Part shown: positions 27,164 to 34,434 of the stretch, one piece after another
Layout of the letters: every line of letters begins with the position of its first letter
Numbering within the stretch: position 1 is the first letter of the stretch
Source: WLMZ01 sp037139095
GTDB lineage: Bacteria; Actinomycetota; Acidimicrobiia; Acidimicrobiales; Ilumatobacteraceae
Length of the DNA: 63,518 nt
Direction of reading: 5' to 3'
NCBI GenBank assembly: GCA_037139095.1
Contig: JBAXHD010000012.1
Coordinates: forward strand, 1-63,518
Made by a program: the position numbers and the translations under genes
The notes under the pieces: generated by a model
The model's input: the letters and a program-made list of their open reading frames with translations, nothing else
Databases searched by the model: none
What the model was told of the DNA's origin: nothing

Positions 27164-29281
27164 TCATTTCGCCGGGCATCCGCCGGTGCTGGTGGGGGGC
27201 TGAATGCCGAGTTGATGCATGATCGTTGGCACAACATCTTGGAAGACCGGAGCCGCTGCGGTTCCACCAAAGCGATCGATACTTCCGGCTGGCGGCTCGT
27301 CGATTGAGATCAGTGTCGTGACCTTTGGAGCTTCAGCGGGGAAGAAACCAACGAAGGACGAGTAGTACGCCTTCGACGCAGCGCTGGTGCCGTACTGGCC
27401 AGCAACGGCCTTGATGCCTGTTCCGGTTTTACCGGCGATGGTGATGCCATCCACCTGAGCCTTCTTGGCCGTTCCATCGCACACAACCTGCCGCATCAGC
27501 AGGTTCATTGAGGCTGCGGTCTCAGGCCTCACCACACGGCGACTCGCGGCGGGGGCAGCGGGCTGTTGCTTACCGTCAGAACCGACCGTGGCTTGCACGA
27601 GCCGAGGAGCGATGTACACGCCGCCATTAGCGATGGTGTTGATAGCGCCAACCAACTGAATGGCGCTGGCGGCAACGCCGTAGCCATATGACGGCGTCTG
27701 GTTCTCAGTGCCGCGCCATTTCTGCCATGGCTTCAAGATGCCCTGAGACTCGCCAGGGAAGTTGAGCGCCGAGCGCTCACCAAGACCGAACGAGCGCATG
27801 TAGCCGTACTGCTTGGCCGAGCCGATCATCGCGGACACACCAATAGTTCCCATGTTTGATGAGTGCACGAGAATGTCACGAACCGTCATGTCCATTGTTG
27901 GGTGCGACTCTGCATCGGTGATCGTGAACTTGTAGGGCGTTCCAGCGTCGTAGGTGTGCTTACCCTCGACACTCAGTACCGACTCAGGGGTGACAACACG
28001 CTCGTTGAGTCCGGCTGCAATCGTGATGACCTTGGCAACTGAGCCTGGCTCATATGAGTCGACAGCAGCCACGTTGGCAACTGTCACTCGGTAGACACCG
28101 AGATCGTCGCGGCGCACGCTGGCCATCGCCAAGATGTTGCCGGTGCCTGTCTCCTCAACAATTGCTGTGCCACCTCGAGCGCCCAGCTCGCTGGCGCGCT
28201 TCAGCAGCGCCTGCTCGAGCGAGAACTGAATCGACCGATCGATGGTCAGCACAATGTCCTTGCCCGGAACCGCTGCCACGGTGACGGTGCCGGAGCCCGG
28301 AATCGAGTGACCGCTCTTGTCGTGTTGGCGAACCAATTCGCCATCGACACCGGTGAGCAGACTGTCGTATTGCTGCTCGAGTCCTGCCGTGCCCATGCCA
28401 TCGGTATTCGTGCGTCCGATCACGCTCTTCGCGAGATCGCCGCCAGGAATGACCCGACTGCTTTCGCGATACGAATCAACACCAGCAAGCTTCAGCGCCG
28501 TAACTGCGGCAGCTTTTTGGTCATCAATCTGTCGAGCCACATATACAAAGCTCTTGTCCTTGTTTGCTATTGCAACGGCGAGCGACTGCTGTTTGTCGGG
28601 CGACAACCCGAGCATCGTTGCCAATGCCGCAGCTGTGCCTGCTGGATCGCCAACAAGCTTTGGATTCACGAAGATCGTGGTGGCCGGAACTGACAGGGCG
28701 AGTTCATCGCCATTGCGATCGAAGATCACTCCCCGACTGGCATGTAATACAGCATCTTGGGTTCGCTGCGATGTGCCTGCCCGCGTATAGGTCTCGGCGT
28801 CGACGGTCTGCAATTGAGCGACGTGCACAAGCACGTAGCCGAACACCAACGCGACCACAAGCAACACGATGATCAATCGCTTGTGAGTGCTTCCGGCGGT
28901 GAAGTAGCCACGTGACTCGGCGCGCTGGCGAATCGTGCGCTTCTGAAGAGGACGAGCATTGCGGGTTGCTGCCGCTCGAGCAGCCGGCCGGCGCGCCGAC
29001 TGTGTCGTTGCTGCGCTGCGGGTGCTGCGTTGCGGCTGAGGCGTTGCGTGACGATCACGCGACGACGGACTGGTTCGCGACGACGGAACGGTTCGCGACG
29101 ACGGAACGGTTCGCGACGACGGAACGGTTCGCGACGACGGAGATGAATGTGCCGGACGAGGCGCCACGCCTGTAGACGCTCGACCCGGAACCGGGCCGTG
29201 CGAGCGAGTGCCTCGAGCGGCTGTTGAAGCCGACGTGCGAGTGCGCGTACGAGTAGTGGGCATGACGCGTTCGTCGATCAT
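27164..29281 (-). CDS. ftsI: Peptidoglycan transpeptidase, FtsI/PBP2b type
   Basis: Septal class B penicillin-binding protein, 705 aa. The basic disordered cytoplasmic tail (about 1-130) contains SSRTVP repeats. One TM (LIIVLLVVALVFGYVLVHVA) is followed by the PBP dimer domain and then the transpeptidase with YEPGSVAKVITIA (SxxK), HSSNMG (SxN) and AGKTGTGIK (KTG). It pairs with FtsW. The ATG at 29281 overlaps the ftsL stop (ATGA); an ATG at 29263 is the alternative. The long tail is typical of high-GC Gram-positives, but the near-identical repeats are unusual. Confidence 0.95.
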   Translation of the reverse strand: MIDERVMPTTRTRTRTSASTAARGTRSHGPVPGRASTGVAPRPAHSSPSSRTVPSSRTVPSSRTVPSSRTSPSSRDRHATPQPQRSTRSAATTQSARRPAARAAATRNARPLQKRTIRQRAESRGYFTAGSTHKRLIIVLLVVALVFGYVLVHVAQLQTVDAETYTRAGTSQRTQDAVLHASRGVIFDRNGDELALSVPATTIFVNPKLVGDPAGTAAALATMLGLSPDKQQSLAVAIANKDKSFVYVARQIDDQKAAAVTALKLAGVDSYRESSRVIPGGDLAKSVIGRTNTDGMGTAGLEQQYDSLLTGVDGELVRQHDKSGHSIPGSGTVTVAAVPGKDIVLTIDRSIQFSLEQALLKRASELGARGGTAIVEETGTGNILAMASVRRDDLGVYRVTVANVAAVDSYEPGSVAKVITIAAGLNERVVTPESVLSVEGKHTYDAGTPYKFTITDAESHPTMDMTVRDILVHSSNMGTIGVSAMIGSAKQYGYMRSFGLGERSALNFPGESQGILKPWQKWRGTENQTPSYGYGVAASAIQLVGAINTIANGGVYIAPRLVQATVGSDGKQQPAAPAASRRVVRPETAASMNLLMRQVVCDGTAKKAQVDGITIAGKTGTGIKAVAGQYGTSAASKAYYSSFVGFFPAEAPKVTTLISIDEPPAGSIDRFGGTAAAPVFQDVVPTIMHQLGIQPPTSTGGCPAK
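29072..29143. repeat. 18-base tandem repeats in ftsI
   Basis: Three identical 18-base units GGTTCGCGACGACGGAAC (29072, 29090, 29108) and a fourth diverging in its last bases (29126). In frame they encode SSRTVP in the cytoplasmic tail of FtsI. Perfect identity, including silent positions, suggests recent duplication. Confidence 0.9.
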
Positions 29282-29784
29282 GGAGCGCCTCCGGCGACGG
29301 CCTTCACTTCGCCGAACTGCTCAAGCGACGAAACACTGTTCTGGGCCGGGTTATTGGCCAGCCACCCCGACGTAGCCATCAAGTGCGCAACCGTCGCTGG
29401 GGAGATTGTCATGAACTCGCCCTTGTCAGCGGGAACCATGCCAAGGCGATTGGCCTCAACCGCCAAGCGGTTGGGTGAGCGAAGTTCGGCACGCGCTCGG
29501 CGCAACAGGTCGTACCGCTCGCGAGCAACCTTCACGGCGTGGTCGGTCTTGTCGAGAGCAAGTTGGTTCTGAGCGATGCGGGTCTGCAACGCAACGGTGC
29601 CGAGCAGCATCGCAAACAACAACATGCAGCCGAGCGCCATGATGCTCGCAGTGCGACGGCGGCGGGGAACCACCTGAAGCTCTGGGCGCGGCGTGCGCTG
29701 AGTAACTGGCGCTGCGCGGCGCGCCCCATCGCGGGGCAATGATCCGCCGAGTAACGGATCGTGAAGTGGAGTGACAGCAGCCAT
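29278..29784 (-). CDS. ftsL: FtsL-like septum formation protein
   Basis: Small bitopic divisome protein, 168 aa. Basic N-terminus (VVPRRRRTASIM), one TM (ALGCMLLFAMLLGTVALQTR, about residues 48-68), then a leucine-rich coiled coil (RIAQNQLALDKTDHAVKVAR) and ERYDLLRRARAELRSPNR. Sequence identity in this family is low; the call rests on topology and on position between rsmH and ftsI. Start overlaps the rsmH stop by one base and its stop overlaps ftsI by four. Confidence 0.85.
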   Translation of the reverse strand: MAAVTPLHDPLLGGSLPRDGARRAAPVTQRTPRPELQVVPRRRRTASIMALGCMLLFAMLLGTVALQTRIAQNQLALDKTDHAVKVARERYDLLRRARAELRSPNRLAVEANRLGMVPADKGEFMTISPATVAHLMATSGWLANNPAQNSVSSLEQFGEVKAVAGGAP

Positions 29785-30779
29785 CAGACCGGTGCTGCAA
29801 TTCGTTCGACTACTCGCAAGCGCGCAGAAGCGGCGCGCCGGTTGCTTGCCATCTCAGCGGCCGATGGAGTCTTGGGGACCCGACGCACTAAACGAACGGT
29901 TCGCACGGCTCCACACACGCATGGCAACCCGGTTGGGCATGCGCATCCGCCGGTTTCGGCTGCACGGAATCGCTCTTTCACGATGCGGTCCTCGCCCGAG
30001 TGGTACGACAGCACGGCGATACGGCCACCGACTGCAGTGGCCGCAATGGCTGCATCGATGGCCGCCGGCAGGATCTCAAGCTCATGGTTCACGGCAATGC
30101 GAATCGCCTGGAACGAACGCTTGGCCGGATGGCCACCGGTGCGGCGTGCCGCAGCGGGGATCGCCGACACGATGATGTCGGCGAGTTCACTGGTCGATTC
30201 GATCGGCCGGTGGGAGATGATGGCTCGAGCGATTCGGGGGGCAAATCGCTCGTCGCCATACTCGAACAGCACTCTGGTGAGTTCCTGTTCGGTATAACCG
30301 TTCACGACGTCGACTGCAGACCATGGTTCCGTCAGGTCCATGCGCATATCGAGTGGGGCGTCGTTACGGTAAGAAAATCCACGCTCGACACGGTCAAGCT
30401 GCGGCGACGAAACACCAAGGTCGAACAGCGCCCCGTTGAGCGTTGCAACATTGGCGGTCTTCATGGCGTCGCGAAGGTGGTCGAATCGACAATGAACTGT
30501 CTGGACACGGTCACCAAACCGGCTCAGGCGGGCGGTAGCTGCTGCCAACGCCGTCTGATCCCGATCGATACCAAGGATGTTCAGGTGCGGATGGGCTTCG
30601 AGCAGCATTTCTGCATGCCCTCCCCCGCCCAGAGTGGCGTCGAGCACCACTCCGTCGGTGACCTCGGCGAAGACGGCAACAATCTCGGCGGCCATGACCG
30701 GCAGGTGATGAAAGCCAGCGCTCTGTGGCGCTGCTGCTTCATTCACTCGATTGTCCTTGCCTGAGCTACTGGTCTTCAC
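29784..30779 (-). CDS. rsmH: 16S rRNA m4C1402 methyltransferase
   Basis: SAM-dependent methyltransferase (MraW/RsmH), about 331 aa. Motifs: HHLPVMAAEIV, the SAM-binding DATLGGGGHAEMLLEAHP, LGIDRDQTALAAA, FDLGVSSPQLDRVERGFSYR, DAPLDMRMD and the C-terminal SYHSGEDRIVKERFR. GTG at 30779 is preferred over the GTG at 30794 because GAGGA lies 6 bases before it; a GTG at about 30746 (VNEAAAPQ) is also possible. It follows mraZ after 235 bases of structured leader. Confidence 0.95.
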   Translation of the reverse strand: MKTSSSGKDNRVNEAAAPQSAGFHHLPVMAAEIVAVFAEVTDGVVLDATLGGGGHAEMLLEAHPHLNILGIDRDQTALAAATARLSRFGDRVQTVHCRFDHLRDAMKTANVATLNGALFDLGVSSPQLDRVERGFSYRNDAPLDMRMDLTEPWSAVDVVNGYTEQELTRVLFEYGDERFAPRIARAIISHRPIESTSELADIIVSAIPAAARRTGGHPAKRSFQAIRIAVNHELEILPAAIDAAIAATAVGGRIAVLSYHSGEDRIVKERFRAAETGGCACPTGLPCVCGAVRTVRLVRRVPKTPSAAEMASNRRAASARLRVVERIAAPV

Positions 30780-31014
30780 GGGGCTTCCTCGCACTTGCGC
30801 TCCGCTGATCGGCAGCCCCCCGGTGAACGATTGTCGCCGGGATTTCTCCCCGGGATGAACGAGATGTGAGCGGGTGGAGTGTGCTGCATCTTGTCAACCG
30901 GGAGACTGCCGATGAGCGGAACTCATCGGTACCTGTCTGGTGTTAGTCGTGTGTTGTTCGGGCCTTCGTTCTCGCTTTCGTCGGTCGTTGGGTGTGGTGT
31001 GATCGGTGCAGGAC
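30780..31014 (-). promoter_or_regulatory. Structured intercistronic leader between mraZ and rsmH
   Basis: 235 bases without a gene. On the minus strand there is a perfect 8-bp hairpin CCGATGAG-TTCCG-CTCATCGG (30929-30909), then TTGACA (no good -10), and a hairpin CCGGG-GAGAAAT-CCCGG near 30850. An mraW RNA motif of unknown function has been described in 5' leaders of actinobacterial mraW (rsmH) genes; this could be a relative, or it could hold an internal promoter. I could not align it to that motif. Confidence 0.45.
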
Positions 31015-31437
31015 TCAGAGCGCTGACTCTGAGAACTCCTGCTCGCCAGCGGTCATGCTGCGTTCGTGGCGGTCGACTGAACAGATCTCGATTCGGTCGA
31101 GGCGACCCATCACGATGGCGGGGCCTTTCACGTCGAGTCGGGCGTGCTGGCGCAGACGCTCGTCGAGGTAGATGCGACCCTGTGCGTCGGGTTCGATGGC
31201 GGTGGCCCGGGCTGAGAACGCACGAAGGCGATCCATGCTGATTTCGCCTCGTGCTTGAAGTGCTTGCATCCGATCTGCCTCCTCCTCGAACTTCTCGGTC
31301 GTGAAGACCTCGATGCTGTTGTCAGTTCCCAACGTGAGGTAGCAGCTCGTGCCCAGGCGCGCTCGAAACGTGGCAGGAAGCGCCAATCGACCTTTTACGT
31401 CGAGTTGTCGTTCAAAAACGCCAAGAAACTTCTGCAC
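31015..31437 (-). CDS. mraZ: Transcriptional regulator MraZ
   Basis: AbrB-like DNA-binding regulator of the dcw cluster, 140 aa. Two SpoVT/AbrB half-motifs are seen: FERQLDVKGRLALPATFRAR near the N-terminus and AIEPDAQGRIYLDERLRQHA in the second repeat. GTG start at 31437 has GAAGG upstream. The promoter region carries three TGGGG repeats at 10-base spacing, the known MraZ operator type, so it should repress its own cluster. Confidence 0.96.
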   Translation of the reverse strand: MQKFLGVFERQLDVKGRLALPATFRARLGTSCYLTLGTDNSIEVFTTEKFEEEADRMQALQARGEISMDRLRAFSARATAIEPDAQGRIYLDERLRQHARLDVKGPAIVMGRLDRIEICSVDRHERSMTAGEQEFSESAL

Positions 31438-31493
31438 GTGCCCTTCGATGACTTCCCGAATCGCTGCCTCACGTAGGTCGGGTCCCTACATGT

Positions 31494-31539
31494 CCCCACA
31501 ATGCCCCACTCAGCCCCAAAAGTCAATAGAAATTCCCCA
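31494..31539 (-). promoter_or_regulatory. MraZ operator: TGGGG direct repeats
   Basis: On the minus strand TGGGG occurs at 31518-31514, 31508-31504 and 31498-31494, a strict 10-base period with 5-base spacers (CTGAG, CATTG). A fourth copy lies at 31539-31535, 21 bases further upstream. Known MraZ sites are TGGGN direct repeats with 5-base spacers, so three in phase is the standard arrangement. Confidence 0.9.
31498..31526 (-). promoter_or_regulatory. Promoter of the dcw cluster
   Basis: -35 TTGACT at 31526-31521, 17-base spacer, -10 CATTGT at 31503-31498. The first two MraZ repeats fill the spacer and the third begins at the -10, so bound MraZ would block polymerase. Confidence 0.75.
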
Positions 31540-31577
31540 CTTTTCCAAAAAATTCGGTGGTCAAATCGAAAAAAGTG

Positions 31578-31636
31578 CGCGCAGAGAGCGCGAACACGCA
31601 GGAAACAACGAAGATGCTTCGCGCAGAGAGCGCGAA
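31578..31636. repeat. Two copies of a 17-base hairpin repeat upstream of mraZ
   Basis: CGCGCAGAGAGCGCGAA occurs at 31578-31594 and 31620-31636. Each copy is a hairpin with the same AGAGA loop; the second extends to a 7-bp stem (TTCGCGC/GCGCGAA, 31618-31636). They lie between the lipoate-ligase-like stop and the mraZ promoter and may terminate the upstream transcript. Confidence 0.6.
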
Positions 31637-31693
31637 AGCGCAGTGGGGAAGCGTGGAGGTATCTCCCCGGCTTCAGCGGCTGCCGAGGCCGGA

Positions 31694-32362
31694 CTAGCCG
31701 AGCGAGTTCAATGCGAGCAGCAACGCCTGGCGCACTGCCGCAGTCGACACCGCCACGGGCGCCACCAGATCGACCAGTTCATTGGCTCTGGGACCCGACG
31801 AACCGAACACCAGCTCATGGGTGATCGGCCGCCACTGCTGGTAATACGCGCACTGAAAGCGGGCTCCGGCGCGGGTGCGACGCTGGCTGACGCCCACAAC
31901 CTTGCGGTCGCCCAGCATCACCTCGCCCCCGCCGACGCCGGCAAAGCACATCCGTCGAGACCATTCGGTATGCCGAATCGGCGCTGTATGCACACTCAGA
32001 CCGTGCATACCGAGCGAGTTCAGCGCACTTCGCCACGCTTCTCCGAGCCACCACGCCGACGAACTCACATCGGCGGTCCATAGCTGGTGACCTGCAGGGA
32101 TCAGCACATCGGCCCACACCACATCGCCCGGTTCGAGCAACACTGCTCCCCCGCCGCTGCGCCGCCGAACAATGTCGATGCCGGCCTGGGCACACGCCAC
32201 TACGTCAATATCGCTGATCGGCTGTGACGACCCGAGCACCACGGCCGAATGATCGATATCAAACCACCACACGGTGGGAGTGATCACGTTGGGCAGATCA
32301 CGCTGATGAAAGTCGCCAGCACTTCCGCTGAACTGCTCGATCTGCCACACGGTTGCCAGCAT
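31694..32362 (-). CDS. Lipoate-protein ligase A-like (BPL/LplA/LipB fold) protein
   Basis: Predicted lipoyl/octanoyl transferase or ligase-like protein, about 222 aa. Family landmarks are VVLGSSQPISDIDVVACAQA, RRRSGGGAVLLEPGDVVWAD and the conserved Lys in GDRKVVGVSQRRT. The C-terminal accessory domain of bacterial LplA is absent. The order HNH gene then this gene (17-base gap) suggests co-transcription without a functional link. Start at 32362 (ATG) is uncertain; a GTG 24 bases upstream is possible but would overlap the HNH stop. Substrate may be lipoate or octanoate. Confidence 0.8.
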   Translation of the reverse strand: MLATVWQIEQFSGSAGDFHQRDLPNVITPTVWWFDIDHSAVVLGSSQPISDIDVVACAQAGIDIVRRRSGGGAVLLEPGDVVWADVLIPAGHQLWTADVSSSAWWLGEAWRSALNSLGMHGLSVHTAPIRHTEWSRRMCFAGVGGGEVMLGDRKVVGVSQRRTRAGARFQCAYYQQWRPITHELVFGSSGPRANELVDLVAPVAVSTAAVRQALLLALNSLG

Positions 32363-32379
32363 GCCCCGACCTGCGCCGT

Positions 32380-32877
32380 TTACCACACACTGGTGAGATA
32401 GGGCATCCACGCATCGGGCATACGGCCGACGGTGACAACCGCCCACGCCTGCTCGCGCGGAACCCGCGGTTCGCGGGCAAGACGCATGTTGGCCTCTTCT
32501 GGTGTGCGATCGCGTTTGTGGGCATTACATGGCCGGCACGCCGCAGCAACGTTTTCCCATTCGTTTGGTCCGCCACGCGAACGTGGCACCACATGGTCGA
32601 TCGAGTCAGCGTGAGCGCCGCAATATTGGCAACGGTGCTCGTCTCGCACAAAGACGGCTCGACGAGACAACGCTGTTCGGCGATGGAACGGCACCTTCAC
32701 CACGTAGTGCAGGCGAATAACCAGCGGGCTGCGCAGCAGGAGCGACTCAGAACGCAGGAAGGTTCCGTCGTCTTCGATGACCTCGGCCTTTTCGGCCAAC
32801 ACAAGGCACGCAGCTCTACGTGCAGGCACAACGCTGAGCGGCTCGTACGTGGCATTTAACACGAGGGCGCTGCGCAT
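32380..32877 (-). CDS. HNH endonuclease family protein
   Basis: 165-aa HNH protein of the chromosomal actinobacterial type. N-terminus SALVLNATYEPLSVVPARRA is characteristic. The HNH core is CQYCGAHADSIDHVVPRSRG with CRPCNAHKRDRTPEEA, giving two CxxC zinc knuckles and the DH metal site. It is present in most actinobacterial genomes as a housekeeping gene of unknown function and is not tied to phage here. It lies 12 bases after the small gene at 32890. Confidence 0.9.
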   Translation of the reverse strand: MRSALVLNATYEPLSVVPARRAACLVLAEKAEVIEDDGTFLRSESLLLRSPLVIRLHYVVKVPFHRRTALSRRAVFVRDEHRCQYCGAHADSIDHVVPRSRGGPNEWENVAAACRPCNAHKRDRTPEEANMRLAREPRVPREQAWAVVTVGRMPDAWMPYLTSVW

Positions 32878-32889
32878 GTGGACCAGACC

Positions 32890-33138
32890 TCAGCTATCTA
32901 GGTTGTTCCACTGCCGACACCACGACAGATAGTTGACGACATCGATGGGATCCGGACGATGGCCGGGATCTCCGTACTGGGTGACGAGCCGGAACCGTAA
33001 ATAGTCGCCGCTGGGTAGCGGCAGAAACGGAACACGCCGGTACCACCCGGGTGCCGCCATGCGCCGCATCTGACGAATCGCCGTAGGCCACAACCGTGGG
33101 CGCGCGAGCACTGCCCACCCCACCCTCAGCCAGGTCAT
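32890..33138 (-). CDS. Small conserved hypothetical protein
   Basis: 82 aa, basic and rich in Trp and Pro (PGWYRRVPFLPLPSGDYLRF, then YGDPGHRPDPIDVVNYLSWC). It lacks a TM and has no recognised domain, though the sequence style matches short actinobacterial proteins found near acyl-CoA dehydrogenase and HNH genes. It starts 14 bases after the dehydrogenase stop and ends 12 bases before the HNH start, so it sits in one transcription unit. Function unknown. Confidence 0.7.
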   Translation of the reverse strand: MTWLRVGWAVLARPRLWPTAIRQMRRMAAPGWYRRVPFLPLPSGDYLRFRLVTQYGDPGHRPDPIDVVNYLSWCRQWNNLDS

Positions 33139-33152
33139 CGGCGATCCTGCAT

Positions 33153-34367
33153 CTACTTAGGTTCCTTGGGAAGGCCGAGCACCATCTCGCCGATGATGTT
33201 GCGCTGGATTTGGCTTGAGCCGGCATAAATAGAGCCAGCACGCGCGTTGAGGAACACACCCGCCCACGACCCGGTTGAGTTCGGGGCGCCACCATCGTCG
33301 GTTTGAAAGGCGCTCGATGGCGGACGACCGGTTGGCGAGAGACCATCGAGACCCATGATGTCCATCGAGAGTTCGGTGACGACCTTGTGATATTCGCTCC
33401 AGTAGAGCTTGAAGATCGCGCCATCGGGGCCGGGGTGGTGACCTTGCATGAACTTGGTGAGGGTGCGCATACCGAGGAAGCGCATCATCTGAACCTTTGA
33501 GTAGCACCACGCCAAGCGCTGGCGGATCACCGGGTCATTGGCGACGCCGCGATCTTTGGCCATGATCATCAAACGATCGAGTTCGCCTTGAAAACGAATG
33601 GGCAGTGTTGCCGCAGCCTCGCCGCGTTCGTAACCGAGCAAGGTCATTGCCACAGCCCAGCCGTTGTTGACGCCACCGACCACGTTGTCCTTGGGACATG
33701 TGGCATCGGTATAAAAGACCTCGTTGAATTCGCTCTCACCGGAGATCATTCGAATCGGACGAACCTCGACACCTGGCTGGCGCATGTCGACCAGCAAGAA
33801 CGAGATGCCCTTGTGCCGAGGAAGATCTGGATCGGTGCGGGCCAGCGTGAAGATGTGATCGGCCAGATGACCGGCCGACGTCCAGATCTTTTGACCGTTG
33901 AGCACCCACTGGTCGCCGTCGAGTTCGCCCCGCAGACCAATGTTCGACAGGTCGGAGCCAGCATTGGGCTCGCTGTAGCCCTGACACCACACGTCGGCGT
34001 TTGACAGGATGCGAGGCAAGTAATACGCCTTCTGCTCTTCGGACCCCCATTGCAGCAACGTGTTGCCCAACATCTGGATACCAAACACATCGTTGTATCC
34101 ACCGGTGGGCACCCCAGCGCGAGCGAACTCTTCGGCGGTGATGACCTGCTCGAGCGCCGAGAATCCGCCGCCGCCGTATTCGGCCGGCCAGCCCGGCGCC
34201 AAGTAGCGATCCTTGTGCAACACGACACGCCAATGTGCCACGAACTGATGGAGTTCGTCGCCTTCGAGTTTGCCGATGCCACCCCAGTTGCTCGGTAGCT
34301 CGCGAGCAAGAAAGGCTTGCACCTTGCTGCGGTAGGCCTCGGCTTCAGGGGTATACGTGGGCTGCAT
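33153..34367 (-). CDS. Acyl-CoA dehydrogenase family protein
   Basis: FAD-dependent acyl-CoA dehydrogenase (FadE type), 404 aa. FAD/substrate motifs GYSEPNAGSDLSNIGLRGEL and QKIWTSAGHLADHIF are intact, as is the C-terminal SSQIQRNIIGEMVLGLPKEP. The medium-chain-type catalytic Glu in the YEG motif is Ala here (IYAGSSQIQ). A Glu at about 247 or 250 (GYERGE) may act as base, as in long-chain and isovaleryl-CoA enzymes. A leaderless promoter lies 6 bases before the ATG. Substrate unknown. Confidence 0.9.
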   Translation of the reverse strand: MQPTYTPEAEAYRSKVQAFLARELPSNWGGIGKLEGDELHQFVAHWRVVLHKDRYLAPGWPAEYGGGGFSALEQVITAEEFARAGVPTGGYNDVFGIQMLGNTLLQWGSEEQKAYYLPRILSNADVWCQGYSEPNAGSDLSNIGLRGELDGDQWVLNGQKIWTSAGHLADHIFTLARTDPDLPRHKGISFLLVDMRQPGVEVRPIRMISGESEFNEVFYTDATCPKDNVVGGVNNGWAVAMTLLGYERGEAAATLPIRFQGELDRLMIMAKDRGVANDPVIRQRLAWCYSKVQMMRFLGMRTLTKFMQGHHPGPDGAIFKLYWSEYHKVVTELSMDIMGLDGLSPTGRPPSSAFQTDDGGAPNSTGSWAGVFLNARAGSIYAGSSQIQRNIIGEMVLGLPKEPK

Positions 34368-34373
34368 ACGGCG

Positions 34374-34379
34374 AGGTTA
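34374..34379 (-). promoter_or_regulatory. -10 element for leaderless acyl-CoA dehydrogenase mRNA
   Basis: Minus-strand TAACCT, then 6 bases, then ATG at 34367. A TTTGTC-like -35 lies 16 bases further upstream. Confidence 0.6.
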
Positions 34380-34434
34380 GCTTGCCGAACCCACAGACAA
34401 ACCGGTGGAGCTCACCAGATTCGCGAGCGAATGA

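Noticed and set aside
29072..29143. Possible CRISPR array
   Set aside because: The 18-base units are contiguous without spacers and lie in frame in ftsI. No cas genes nearby.
32380..32877. HNH gene as sign of a phage or mobile element
   Set aside because: It belongs to the chromosomal actinobacterial HNH type, and there is no integrase, terminase or att-like repeat around it.
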